Notes: generated by a model not told the origin, from the letters alone. A DNA stretch of 11,465 bases from an uncultured Candidatus Saccharibacteria bacterium (GCA_946886725.1 CAMPJF010000021.1:1-11465), one strand, 5' to 3'; counted from the first letter of the stretch, positions 1-6,632 are shown. Numbers and translations are program-made.

Positions 1-4
1 TTAT

Positions 5-33
5 AGTATAGTGCTTGCGTTTCGCTGTTACAA
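5..33 (-). promoter_or_regulatory. Candidate promoter for a gene left of the window
   Basis: On the minus strand TTGTAA (28-33) and TATACT (5-10) are separated by 17 bases, a good sigma70-type arrangement, firing out of the window. On the plus strand the same stretch also holds TTGCGT (15-20), 16 bases, TATAAT (37-42), so the site may be bidirectional. The product of either transcript is not visible here. Confidence 0.4.
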
Positions 34-62
34 CGCTATAATGCATCTTTTTTCCATTAAAT

Positions 63-84
63 TACCCGCCATTGCTGACGGGTA
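63..84 (-). terminator. Hairpin downstream of typA, possible weak terminator
   Basis: An 8-bp stem (one G·U on the minus-strand RNA) with a six-base loop lies about 20 bases after the typA stop codon. No run of U follows it on either strand, so it may end or protect the typA message without being a textbook intrinsic terminator. Confidence 0.35.
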
Positions 85-103
85 GTTCTAGGCAGTTGAA
101 TGC

Positions 104-1927
104 TTATTTTTTTGAATTTCGCTTGCGCATATTTGGGTCAAGGAAACGCTTGCGTAGGCGAAGTGACTTTGGCGTTACTTCTAGTAGCTCGTCGTCTTCG
201 ATGAAATCGATAGATTGTTCAAGACTAAGATCAGTGAACGGCGTCAACTGAATCGTGCCGTCACTTGATGACGTACGCATGTTCGTTAACTGCTTGCCGC
301 GGCAAACGTTAACATCTAGATCACCTTGGCGATTATAGACACCGACAATCATACCTTGGTAAACAGTTGTACCCGGCCCAACATACAGTTCACCGCGAGC
401 CGCTGCCGCATCTAAAGCGTATGCCGTTGTCGAGCCCGCTTCGGTAGCGATCAAGGCACCGTTACGTGTTTGTTGCAACTTTGGACCAAGCGGCTGGTAG
501 CCATGTGGCAGGCTATTCATAATAATCGTACCCTTGGTTGCCGTAAGAAGTAAGTTACGCAGACCGATCATTGCGCGAGTTGGCAATATATATGTCGAAC
601 GTGACGTGCCACTACTCGTCTGCTCTTGCTTGACCATTGCTGCGCGGCGAGTACCAAGCTCTTGGCTGACGGCACCGAGGAATTCAGGGCCGACTTCAAC
701 GAGTAATTCTTCGACTGGCTCTTTGACGACGCCATCTTCTTCAATCGTTACAACTTGCGGACGACCGACTTCAAATTCAAAACCTTCGCGACGAAGTGTT
801 TCAATGAGAACTGAAAGGTGCAGTTCGCCACGGCCAGACACGACAAACCCGATACCCTCTTCGGCAACGCGAAGCGAGACGTTTGTTTCAAGTTCTTTTT
901 TCAGGCGATCACCAATTTGACGGCTTGTGTTAAATTCAGCCTCTTTACCCTTCATCGGGCTAGTGTTTGGGCCAAGGTACATGCTAAGTGTTGGCGCCTC
1001 GACATCGATAACTGGAAGTGCATCAGGATTTTCTTTGTCTGCAATCGTTTCGCCAATGTGCGCATCTGCGACACCAGTAATTGCAACGATATCTCCAGCA
1101 AATGCTTCGTCAATTTCTTCGCGGTTCAAGCCACGGTAACCAAAAATCTTATCAGTTTTGCCGTTAATAATTGCGCCGTCGCGTTTAATTAATGCGATTT
1201 GCTGCGCTTTCTTGACGCTACCGCGAGTAATACGGCCAATTGCGTATTTACCAAGGAAGTTATCATATTGCAACGAAGTAACTAGCATTTGGAATGGCTT
1301 GTCAGATTCGACAGTCGGCGCAGGAATATCATTGATAATAGCGTCAAAAACTGGCGTCAGATCAGCATGCTCTGCCGTATTCTCTGGCAGGTGCGTCCAC
1401 GCTTTGCCATCACGACCAATTGCGTAATACACAGGGTAATGTAGCTGGCTGTCGTCGATTGCAAGCTCCAGGAAAAGATCAGATACTTCGTCAATCACTT
1501 CGTCGATGCGACGTGAAGGCTTGTCGATTTTGTTAACAATAACGACTGGCTTAAGGCCAAGCTCAAGTGCCTTTGAAAGCACGAATTTTGTCTGAGGCAT
1601 TGGACCTTCCTGGGCATCAACCACAAGAAGCACGCCGTCAGCCATGTTAAGCGTTCGCTCAACTTCACCACTAAAGTCGGCGTGACCCGGAGTGTCGATA
1701 ATGTTGATTTTGTAGTCGCCGTGATAAATAGACGTCTGCTTGGCGGTAATCGTGATGCCGCGTTCGTGCTCTTGGTCACCGCTATCCATAATCAAGTCCT
1801 GGCTCATTTCAGCCTGATTGTCACGGAAAGTGTTACTTTGCTTTAATAGCCCATCAACCATGGTCGTTTTGCCGTGGTCAACGTGCGCGATAATCGCAAT
1901 ATTGCGAATGAATTTTGGGTCTTTCAT
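104..1927 (-). CDS. typA: Ribosome-associated GTPase TypA/BipA
   Basis: Translational GTPase of the EF-G/LepA superfamily that binds the 70S ribosome and helps large-subunit assembly and stress or cold adaptation. Visible G motifs: AHVDHGKT (14-21), GITI (57-60), DTPGH (78-82) and NKID (132-135); the rest has the beta-barrel, two alpha/beta domains and BipA-specific C-terminal domain expected. At 607 residues it is the normal length. I chose the ATG at 1927 because the protein then begins MKDPKFIRNIAIIAH as in the family, and because the promoter at 1968-1996 predicts transcription from about 1961. An in-frame ATG at 2017 would lie upstream of that and would add 30 unrelated residues. The Shine-Dalgarno is weak (GGG about 10 bases upstream, in a small hairpin). 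Stop codon TAA. Single-gene unit. Confidence 0.96.
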   Translation of the reverse strand: MKDPKFIRNIAIIAHVDHGKTTMVDGLLKQSNTFRDNQAEMSQDLIMDSGDQEHERGITITAKQTSIYHGDYKINIIDTPGHADFSGEVERTLNMADGVLLVVDAQEGPMPQTKFVLSKALELGLKPVVIVNKIDKPSRRIDEVIDEVSDLFLELAIDDSQLHYPVYYAIGRDGKAWTHLPENTAEHADLTPVFDAIINDIPAPTVESDKPFQMLVTSLQYDNFLGKYAIGRITRGSVKKAQQIALIKRDGAIINGKTDKIFGYRGLNREEIDEAFAGDIVAITGVADAHIGETIADKENPDALPVIDVEAPTLSMYLGPNTSPMKGKEAEFNTSRQIGDRLKKELETNVSLRVAEEGIGFVVSGRGELHLSVLIETLRREGFEFEVGRPQVVTIEEDGVVKEPVEELLVEVGPEFLGAVSQELGTRRAAMVKQEQTSSGTSRSTYILPTRAMIGLRNLLLTATKGTIIMNSLPHGYQPLGPKLQQTRNGALIATEAGSTTAYALDAAAARGELYVGPGTTVYQGMIVGVYNRQGDLDVNVCRGKQLTNMRTSSSDGTIQLTPFTDLSLEQSIDFIEDDELLEVTPKSLRLRKRFLDPNMRKRNSKK

Positions 1928-1967
1928 AAAAATATACCCATTTATTGATGGGCTTCCTCTATCTGTA

Positions 1968-1996
1968 AATATAGCATACTCCGGCACTTTTCGCAA
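1968..1996 (-). promoter_or_regulatory. typA promoter
   Basis: Minus strand: TTGCGA (-35, 1991-1996), 17-base spacer, TATATT (-10, 1968-1973), with an extended TG one base before the -10. The predicted start is near 1961, leaving a leader of about 34 bases that contains a 5-bp hairpin (1937-1952) covering the only GGG near the start codon. It lies in the 100-base gap between tRNA-Ala and typA. Confidence 0.75.
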
Positions 1997-2027
1997 GTCC
2001 CGGAGCAGCATAAACATAAATTCTATC

Positions 2028-2104
2028 TGGTGGAGCTACAGGGACTCGAACCCTGGACCTCTTCCATGCCATGGAAGCACTCTAGCCAACTGAGCTACAG
2101 CCCC
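2028..2104 (-). tRNA. tRNA-Ala (anticodon GGC)
   Basis: A complete cloverleaf of 77 bases with encoded CCA. The anticodon stem CTTCC/GGAAG closes the loop ATGGCAT, giving anticodon GGC (reads GCC). The T arm is CAGGG-TTCGAGT-CCCTG and the D stem GCTC/GAGT. The acceptor stem has a G3:U70 wobble, the main identity element for alanyl-tRNA synthetase, which independently confirms the assignment. Confidence 0.97.
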
Positions 2105-2114
2105 GTACCGATTC

Positions 2115-2143
2115 ATTCTAGCAAATATTAAACACCATTGAAA
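2115..2143 (-). promoter_or_regulatory. tRNA-Ala promoter
   Basis: Minus strand: TTTCAA (2138-2143), 17 bases, TAGAAT (2115-2120) with an extended TGC just upstream. The predicted start falls about 4 bases before the mature tRNA 5' end, a very short 5' leader for RNase P to remove. The -35 is weak, the extended -10 strong. Confidence 0.6.
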
Positions 2144-2165
2144 TACACCTCTAGTCGCTATATTT

Positions 2166-2200
2166 AAAAGCCCCGTGCTCTAGCGAACTAGAGCACGGGG
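2166..2200 (-). terminator. Intrinsic terminator of the small RHH-like gene
   Basis: Perfect 13-bp GC-rich stem (2171-2183 with 2188-2200), CGAA tetraloop, followed on the minus strand by CTTTTAAA. It lies 15 bases after the stop codon of the upstream gene and insulates the tRNA. Confidence 0.9.
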
Positions 2201-2214
2201 AGGTCGCCGGTCGG

Positions 2215-2493
2215 TTAGTCCGATACTTTTTGTACCGTGATACGAAAACTGGCGCCGCTAGGTTCGGTGAGAACGCCTGACATTCTGTCATAGCGGTCAA
2301 GGTGACTGATCAACGTTTGGACGCAGCCATACACCTGCACTGCTCGATTGACGATATCCGTAGCACTTAAACTTTCTGCAGCGATACACTCCTCGAGAGC
2401 CTTTTGCGACGCAGAGTTAAACATGATCGGAATGCTCTGATGCTCACCTTTCGAATGGTTACGGATAGGAAACTGGATGATGTTGTCATTCAC
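2215..2493 (-). CDS. Small ribbon-helix-helix-like protein, possible autorepressor
   Basis: A 92-residue soluble protein. Residues about 21-60 have the layout of MetJ/Arc-type ribbon-helix-helix proteins: a short strand (SIPIMFN), a helix ending in EECIAAESL, a serine turn (SATDIVNRA) and a second helix. The C-terminal part (RITVQKVSD) resembles a dimer strand. I see no catalytic motif or membrane segment. The start is GTG at 2493, supported by AGGAG six bases upstream; an ATG three bases later is out of frame. It is a single-gene unit with its own promoter (2541-2571) and terminator (2166-2200), and a perfect palindrome at the predicted transcription start suggests negative self-regulation. 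Related small proteins in actinobacteria and CPR are often annotated only as hypothetical. The fold assignment is inference; that the gene is real is well supported. Confidence 0.7.
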   Translation of the reverse strand: MNDNIIQFPIRNHSKGEHQSIPIMFNSASQKALEECIAAESLSATDIVNRAVQVYGCVQTLISHLDRYDRMSGVLTEPSGASFRITVQKVSD

Positions 2494-2512
2494 TTATTAC
2501 TCCTAGGGCCTT

Positions 2513-2533
2513 AACGATTTCGAATAAATCGTT
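2513..2533 (-). promoter_or_regulatory. Palindrome at the RHH gene's transcription start, candidate operator
   Basis: AACGATTT and AAATCGTT form a perfect 8-bp inverted repeat around a five-base centre (2521-2525). The -10 at 2541-2546 predicts initiation near 2534, so the repeat covers about +1 to +21, where a bound repressor would block initiation or escape. It could instead act as a small hairpin in the mRNA leader. Confidence 0.5.
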
Positions 2534-2540
2534 GCCAAAG

Positions 2541-2571
2541 ATTATAATATACTATTTTTATAATTACACAA
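2541..2571 (-). promoter_or_regulatory. Promoter of the RHH-like gene
   Basis: Minus strand: consensus TATAAT (2541-2546) preceded, after a long 19-base AT-rich spacer, by TTGTGT (2566-2571). The -10 is perfect; the -35 spacing is not optimal. Confidence 0.55.
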
Positions 2572-2607
2572 TCAGCCCCCCCTCCTTTGACGCAAAGACT
2601 CAGACGC

Positions 2608-2636
2608 AAAAACTCGCCTCTTTTGACGGAGACGAG
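2608..2636 (-). terminator. Intrinsic terminator of the candidate small RNA
   Basis: On the minus strand CUCGUCUC (2629-2636) pairs with GAGGCGAG (2613-2620), 8 bp including one U·G, followed by UUUUU. Read on the plus strand the same hairpin has a C·A mismatch and no T run, so it is oriented for a minus-strand transcript, although no annotated minus-strand gene lies upstream. Confidence 0.7.
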
Positions 2637-2732
2637 CCTTCTAAGCTGTTACGCGCCCACCCGGGGCGCTATGTTTGTTTTGACATTTTTTGTTTTAACG
2701 CTCAATGGCACCCCATTGGCGTACCAGCTTAT
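2608..2732 (-). ncRNA. Candidate structured small RNA, about 125 nt
   Basis: Minus strand, 5' to 3'. A closing stem UAAGCUG (2725-2731) pairs with CAGCUUA (2642-2648), 7 perfect base pairs that begin exactly at the predicted transcription start. Inside it are a hairpin ACGC-CAAUGG with a GGUG loop pairing CCAUUG-(A)-GCGU (about 2699-2722), an A-rich single-stranded stretch with almost no pairing, and a hairpin GCGCCC/GGGCGC with a CGGGU loop (about 2653-2669). After the closing stem come five bases and an intrinsic terminator. No open reading frame of note lies in it. It matches neither 4.5S RNA, tmRNA, RNase P nor a riboswitch that I know. Its closest neighbours are the RRM gene (opposite strand) and the RHH gene downstream, so it could be a leader element of the latter, but that gene has its own promoter. 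Not experimentally shown. Confidence 0.5.
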
Positions 2733-2737
2733 GCTTT

Positions 2738-2766
2738 ATTATCCCCCTTTTATGACAAATCTGCAA
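2738..2766 (-). promoter_or_regulatory. Promoter of the candidate small RNA
   Basis: Minus strand: TTGCAG (2761-2766), 17 bases, GATAAT (2738-2743). Counting from the -10 puts +1 at 2731-2732, the first base of the RNA's closing stem. The -10 matches consensus at five of six positions, the -35 only at TTG. Confidence 0.5.
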
Positions 2767-2961
2767 GCATTTCGTGCTCACGCTAGTATTCTCGACGATA
2801 TTATGATTAAATAGCTATGTTCAGAAGCACACGCGTATTAAAGCAAAAGGCGGGCGCTTACCTCTAGTATGGTAAACTCTCTTCTTCGCACACATCGCAT
2901 AAGCGGTCGATCGGACGATAAATTAGGAACAGGTAAGAAGAAGAAAAGAGTACCAAGTATT

Positions 2962-3306
2962 ATGGCACAACAAAATCTATTCATCGGTAGCCTTGCATAT
3001 GCAACTACTGACGACACACTAAAAGCACATTTCGAACAAATCGGTGAAGTAGCTAGCGCTCGCGTTATCACTGACCGCGACAGCGGCCGCTCAAAAGGTT
3101 TCGGTTTCGTAGAATACGTTAACGAAGAAGACAACCAAAAAGCTGTTGATCAGCTTGACGGTAAAGAACTTGACGGACGCACAATCAGCGTTGGTCTTGC
3201 ACGACCAAAAGAAGACCGACCTCGTCGTGACTTCAACGGTGGTGGCGACCGCGGTGGTGACCGTGGCGGCAACGGCGGCGGTTCATTCCGTCAGCGTAGC
3301 TGGTAA
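2962..3306 (+). CDS. Glycine-tailed RRM RNA-binding protein
   Basis: A 114-residue protein made of one RNA recognition motif and a disordered tail. RNP2 is LFIGSL (6-11) and RNP1 is KGFGFVEY (45-52) with the aromatic residues that stack on RNA bases. After residue 83 comes a basic stretch (RPRRD) and a Gly/Asp/Arg-rich tail ending in FRQRSW. This is the layout of bacterial Rbp-type cold-responsive RNA chaperones (cyanobacteria, CPR) and plant glycine-rich RRM proteins; it probably binds single-stranded mRNA. I chose ATG 2962 because the RRM starts there (MAQQNLFIGS); an ATG at 2869 would add 31 unconserved residues. The ribosome binding site is only a loose purine-rich stretch, and I found no convincing sigma70 promoter just upstream, so a long leader is possible. 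Terminated at 3329-3364. Confidence 0.93.
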   Translation: MAQQNLFIGSLAYATTDDTLKAHFEQIGEVASARVITDRDSGRSKGFGFVEYVNEEDNQKAVDQLDGKELDGRTISVGLARPKEDRPRRDFNGGGDRGGDRGGNGGGSFRQRSW

Positions 3307-3328
3307 TTTATTACCTAAGCACACCTAA

Positions 3329-3364
3329 AAAAAATACCTCGCCTTAATCAGCGAGGTATTTTTT
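3329..3364 (+). terminator. Intrinsic terminator after the RRM gene
   Basis: AATACCTCGC (3333-3342) pairs perfectly with GCGAGGTATT (3351-3360), extended by A/T pairs, with an eight-base loop and a run of six T. The flanking A run makes it potentially bidirectional, though only the RRM gene reads into it. Confidence 0.9.
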
Positions 3365-3380
3365 ATACGCAACAACTACT

Positions 3381-3410
3381 CTGGCACATCTCGCCGCTCA
3401 ATGCTATACT
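3381..3410 (+). promoter_or_regulatory. nrtR promoter giving a leaderless mRNA
   Basis: CTGGCA (3381-3386), 18 bases, TATACT (3405-3410) with an extended TGC upstream. The -10 ends six bases before the start codon, so transcription should begin at or next to the A of ATG (3417). No Shine-Dalgarno is possible on such a transcript. Confidence 0.7.
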
Positions 3411-3416
3411 TAATGT

Positions 3417-4091
3417 ATGAAATACACCACACCGTACGTTGCTCCAACCCTAACGGTAGATGCAGTCATCTTCAAGCTGATAGATGGCACACTAAATACG
3501 CTCCTCTTGAAGCGACCGAACGAACCATTTAAAGGTTCATGGGCACTGCCTGGTGGGTACAACCCCGAAGGCGAGACGACACTTGACGCGCTTGATCGTA
3601 TCATGAAAGAAAAGACGGGCATCTCTATCCATGCCGATTTGCGATATGTCGAACAGCTATACACGTTTGATACCGTTGCGCGTGATCCGCGCGGACATGC
3701 AGTGTCGGTCACCTACACCGGCTATGGTCGCGACATCAATCCGACCGAAAGTGAAACGATAACATTCTTCCCCGTCGACCAACTTCCGGAACTGGCATAT
3801 GATCACGCCGACATCATTAAATACGCACATGAGCGGCTGATTTCAAAGCTTTCGTACACAAATGCCGTCTACGCCTTTTTACCGCCAACATTTACTCTGG
3901 CTGAACTGCAAACCGCATACGAAGCAATCTTCGGTCACGAACTTGATAAGCGTAACTTCCGCAAAAAGTTCCTGAGCCTTAATCTCATTCATGAAACCGA
4001 CCAAATGAAACGCGAAGGTGCTCATCGTCCCGCCCGCTTGTATGCCTTTAATGCGCAGACGCTCGAATCACTACCGCGCAGCTTCGACTGA
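3417..4091 (+). CDS. nrtR: NrtR-type Nudix-related transcriptional regulator of NAD metabolism
   Basis: A 224-residue protein with a Nudix fold (about 10-140) and a C-terminal winged helix (about 148-215), whose signature stretch DKRNFRKKFLSLNLIHET and GAHRPARLYAF is typical of NrtR. NrtR proteins bind ADP-ribose in the Nudix pocket and release operators upstream of NAD biosynthesis or salvage genes. The Nudix box is degenerate: G47, E53, R61, E65 and G68 are kept, but the REUxEE core reads RIMKEK, losing the first catalytic Glu, so hydrolysis is unlikely and sensing likely. It begins at ATG 3417 on a predicted leaderless transcript. It is convergent with the PurA-like gene and stands 4 kb from pnuC-nadR, its expected target. 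ADP-ribose as effector is known for characterised relatives and inferred here. Confidence 0.88.
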   Translation: MKYTTPYVAPTLTVDAVIFKLIDGTLNTLLLKRPNEPFKGSWALPGGYNPEGETTLDALDRIMKEKTGISIHADLRYVEQLYTFDTVARDPRGHAVSVTYTGYGRDINPTESETITFFPVDQLPELAYDHADIIKYAHERLISKLSYTNAVYAFLPPTFTLAELQTAYEAIFGHELDKRNFRKKFLSLNLIHETDQMKREGAHRPARLYAFNAQTLESLPRSFD

Positions 4092-4111
4092 CCACTCTAT
4101 CACTAAGCATG

Positions 4112-4162
4112 AAAAACCCCTCGCTTCTCGTAGCTTACAAAATAAAGCTAGAAACGAGGGGT
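4112..4162 (-). terminator. Terminator of the PurA-like operon
   Basis: ACCCCTCG (4116-4123) pairs with CGAGGGGT (4155-4162); an inner TAGCTT/AAGCTA stem (about 4131-4148) extends the structure. On the minus strand it is followed by TTTTTC, seven bases after the stop codon of the PurA-like gene. It also separates it from the convergent nrtR, which has no clear T-tailed terminator of its own. Confidence 0.8.
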
Positions 4163-4168
4163 GGTTCC

Positions 4169-5509
4169 TCAATGCGCGACAAGAGCGCGTTTTTCAGTCG
4201 CTGATGGACCGTATGAGGTAAGACCGACAGGAACGCCAAGCGTTTCTTCGATCACGGATAGTAACCGTTCACTCCCAACAGTATGTGAAGGGGAGTAAAT
4301 GGGGCGACAACGAGACAGATACTCGGTGAGGCGACCTTGGTACGTAAGATCAGCAAAGGGCCCGACCTTAATCGCACTTGCACCTCCATTCGTGTCAAAA
4401 TCGAAATACACACCACGATCATGACCGTCCGGCACTTGGTACCGCTGACAGTAAAGCCATGAATCCTTGCGGTCCATACCCGTCACTACCAATTGATCGA
4501 TACCGCCAGAAACTGCGATAGCATATTGATGCGCCAACAGGTCAAGATGACCGTAGCGAAACGCACCTTGCCACTGCCCGGTGCCGTTATGATACTCGGG
4601 GAGCTCGTGCGCTAAATCAGTATCTTCGGTGACAAGCGGACCAGGACCATGCCGAGTGGTATAGGCTCGGAGGATTCCTAGCCGTCGAACATCGTCTGCG
4701 TACTGGATGTCATCGAGTAACTGCAATGCATTCGCAGGCGTTGTCGTACTCCACGTCGTATACGGATGAAACCCGTACCATTCATCAAGCAGAACACCCT
4801 GTGCGCCTTCGAAAAGCAGCTGCTCGGTTTGATCGGCTAGGATACTAAGATAATTCATCCCCACTACTTTGACAAGTCGCACCCAATTGCGGTACGCAGC
4901 TGTCAGTAATGCGACGAATGAATCGTCATTCAGCAGCCCCCAGTCGGCAGTGCCGTTTTTAATCACGCCAATTTCTTGACGCACCTGTTCTCGTTTATAT
5001 AGACGAAGTGCATCGAGCTTTTGCGGCAGATCTCTCTCGATGTCCTTCACTCGGATGACGAGATCAGGCCTGTCGATAGAGTCCGCCATCGTTTCACCGA
5101 TACCTTGACCGCAGCTGCCGTGCCGACCGTTACCTCGCGCCAATTCACGCAGCCGGTTCGCTGCTTGTTGCCACGGGGTAATAATTAACGCTTCACGGTC
5201 GACTGTTGTGCGCTGCCAAATGTCACGAACCCCCAATTGCTGCAGATGCTCGGCCTCGGGAAACATCGCCAGAGGATTAATCAGCATAAACCGCGAAAGG
5301 TGCGTCGATGTACCGTCAATAAAACTGCCGCTACCAAACTGCGCAAAGGTATGATGCCGTCCATCAGGAGTGATCACATTATGCGCTGCCTGCGGTCCGC
5401 CATTGTAGCGAACCACAACCGATGGCGCCTGGCGGGCCAAATAGTCTACGGTCGTCCCCTTGCCTGCATCACCAAATCCTAGATCGGTAACGATTACTGC
5501 ATGTGCCAT
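4169..5509 (-). CDS. Divergent adenylosuccinate-synthetase-like enzyme
   Basis: 446 residues, aligned end to end with PurA, which joins IMP and aspartate using GTP. Recognisable: GFGDAGKGT (11-19; usual GDEGKGK, base Asp14 and Lys17 kept, Glu to Ala), a GG..AAHN block with His43 in place of GHT, FEGAQGVLLDEW (233-244), TRHGPGPLVTE (285-295, usual TRVGxGPFPTE) and GVPVGLTSYGPSATE (425-439). The guanine-specifying TKxD is TGMD (343-346), so Lys is lost; the usual aspartate-loop TTGRxR is not evident. I therefore think it is a paralogue with altered nucleotide or acceptor rather than the housekeeping purA. Keeping the Asp argues against phage PurZ, reported to carry Ser there. ATG 5509 is preferred to 5512 because AAGGA then sits six bases upstream. 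It is the last gene of a three-gene operon after the J-pseudokinase and vWA genes. Confidence 0.82.
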   Translation of the reverse strand: MAHAVIVTDLGFGDAGKGTTVDYLARQAPSVVVRYNGGPQAAHNVITPDGRHHTFAQFGSGSFIDGTSTHLSRFMLINPLAMFPEAEHLQQLGVRDIWQRTTVDREALIITPWQQAANRLRELARGNGRHGSCGQGIGETMADSIDRPDLVIRVKDIERDLPQKLDALRLYKREQVRQEIGVIKNGTADWGLLNDDSFVALLTAAYRNWVRLVKVVGMNYLSILADQTEQLLFEGAQGVLLDEWYGFHPYTTWSTTTPANALQLLDDIQYADDVRRLGILRAYTTRHGPGPLVTEDTDLAHELPEYHNGTGQWQGAFRYGHLDLLAHQYAIAVSGGIDQLVVTGMDRKDSWLYCQRYQVPDGHDRGVYFDFDTNGGASAIKVGPFADLTYQGRLTEYLSRCRPIYSPSHTVGSERLLSVIEETLGVPVGLTSYGPSATEKRALVAH

Positions 5510-5535
5510 CATTTATCCTTAAGGTAATAGGGGGT

Positions 5536-5567
5536 GGCCAGAGCGAGTGTTTGATCTCACTCTGGCC
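5536..5567 (-). other. Intercistronic hairpin between the vWA and PurA-like genes
   Basis: GGCCAGAG (5536-5543) pairs perfectly with CTCTGGCC (5560-5567), with three more inner pairs after a mismatch. No T run follows on the minus strand, so it is more likely an mRNA stability or processing element, or a partial attenuator, than a terminator. It fills most of the roughly 70-base gap between the two genes. Confidence 0.5.
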
Positions 5568-5579
5568 GCCTCATCGTAT

Positions 5580-6632
5580 TTACAGGCGCGTTACGTCAGT
5601 ACTTCCACTAACGTCCAGCGTCGTATCTGATGTCGCAACCGTGCCGCCACTCGCACCGCCATTGACTGTTGCCAACGCGCGGCCAGCGGACCTGATCGCC
5701 TTGAGATCAGCGCCGACTTCCTGAAGATCTTCGAGACCTTCGCTCAGCGACACCGTTCCCTCCATCAGCCCAAGCGTCAATGCGATCGTTTCACACACCG
5801 CCGAGGCATCATCGAGGATCAGGGCGTTTTGACCAAGCAAATCTCGCCAGTAGCAGACGTTGTTGTCGCCGTCACTGTAATACGACGTCCGATGACTGCC
5901 CTTGTACAGAACACCCTCGGCTTCGTATGACGCCTGCGACGCAAACAAGAAGAACACTTCGAACTTCTTTTTGAGCTCTTCGAACACCTGAACGGTTGTC
6001 AGGTCTTCCTGGAGCTTGTCGCCGATGAGCTTTTCAACCTGACGGCGATCAATGCGCGAATACACGCGCTCGTCGCCAATCAGGAATAGATAGCCTTTGC
6101 GTCCCTGCTTGTTTGCATCAAGTACTGCATGCCGCGCCAAATAGTAAGCGGCGAGCTGATATGACTCATGGTTGCCGCCACCGCCGCCACCCTCGAGTAC
6201 GATGTTGCCGAGCGTGTCATCCATACGGTTGTCACTCTCGAACTGTCCGATTTGCAGCGGCATCGTATCCGAGTACGCATCGCCGACTGCGCCGAACAGG
6301 ATTTGCGGATCCTCGACGTAGCCTTTTCGCTGCAATAGCCCATGCAGCTGCGGCAACTTCTTTTGCAACACCAATGGAATGCCACCCATCGAACCTGTCA
6401 CGTCAAAAATGACGGCAATCGGCGTCGCATTGGGATGTTCCGAAGAGTTGAGCGCCTCGCGGACATTCAAGCCCGCTGCGTTCAACTTGATCGGATCAAG
6501 CCCCTCATGAACCTTGCGCGCAGCCCGCCCCGAACGCACTCTGTCCGAATAATCGAACGTTGAACGTCCCGCGGCAGCAGCCTTTGCGGCATTGTCCGTG
6601 TACGTAAAACTACTCCACGATCCTCCACCCAT
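5580..6632 (-). CDS. vWA-domain (MIDAS) protein
   Basis: 350 residues; von Willebrand factor A fold, a metal-dependent protein-binding module. The first MIDAS motif is DVTGS (77-81, Asp-x-Thr-x-Ser); a further acidic motif FGAVGD (112-117), a six-glycine run followed by NHESY (to about 157) and FLIGDE (182-187) supply the remaining metal-site loops. There is no signal peptide or membrane segment, so it is cytosolic. The N-terminal 70 residues are Ala/Gly-rich; the C-terminal tail (about 320-350) is Gly/Thr/Ser-rich and probably disordered. I prefer ATG 6632 (MGGGSWSS) over GTG 6641, because AAGGA lies about ten bases before the ATG but only one before the GTG. It follows the J-pseudokinase gene by 20 bases and precedes the PurA-like gene, suggesting a scaffold or partner role. 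Substrate unknown. Confidence 0.85.
   Translation of the reverse strand: MGGGSWSSFTYTDNAAKAAAAGRSTFDYSDRVRSGRAARKVHEGLDPIKLNAAGLNVREALNSSEHPNATPIAVIFDVTGSMGGIPLVLQKKLPQLHGLLQRKGYVEDPQILFGAVGDAYSDTMPLQIGQFESDNRMDDTLGNIVLEGGGGGGNHESYQLAAYYLARHAVLDANKQGRKGYLFLIGDERVYSRIDRRQVEKLIGDKLQEDLTTVQVFEELKKKFEVFFLFASQASYEAEGVLYKGSHRTSYYSDGDNNVCYWRDLLGQNALILDDASAVCETIALTLGLMEGTVSLSEGLEDLQEVGADLKAIRSAGRALATVNGGASGGTVATSDTTLDVSGSTDVTRL

Noticed and set aside
1928..2017. 30-codon N-terminal extension of TypA
   Set aside because: It contains the typA promoter itself and no family resemblance.
2532..2814. Two short plus-strand reading frames of 75-84 codons
   Set aside because: No ribosome binding site, no recognisable motif, and they lie opposite the candidate small RNA with its hairpins; composition looks random.
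3417..4091. Active Nudix hydrolase
   Set aside because: REUxEE reads RIMKEK, and the C-terminal winged helix with DKRNFRKK marks the NrtR regulator family.
4171..4195. Plus-strand GCGC hairpin followed by TTTTT as terminator for nrtR
   Set aside because: Only a 4-bp stem, and it lies inside the coding end of the PurA-like gene; too weak to call.
4169..5509. Phage-type PurZ (2-aminoadenine pathway)
   Set aside because: The catalytic Asp in GDAGKG is retained, while PurZ is reported to replace it, and no phage or DNA-modification gene is nearby.
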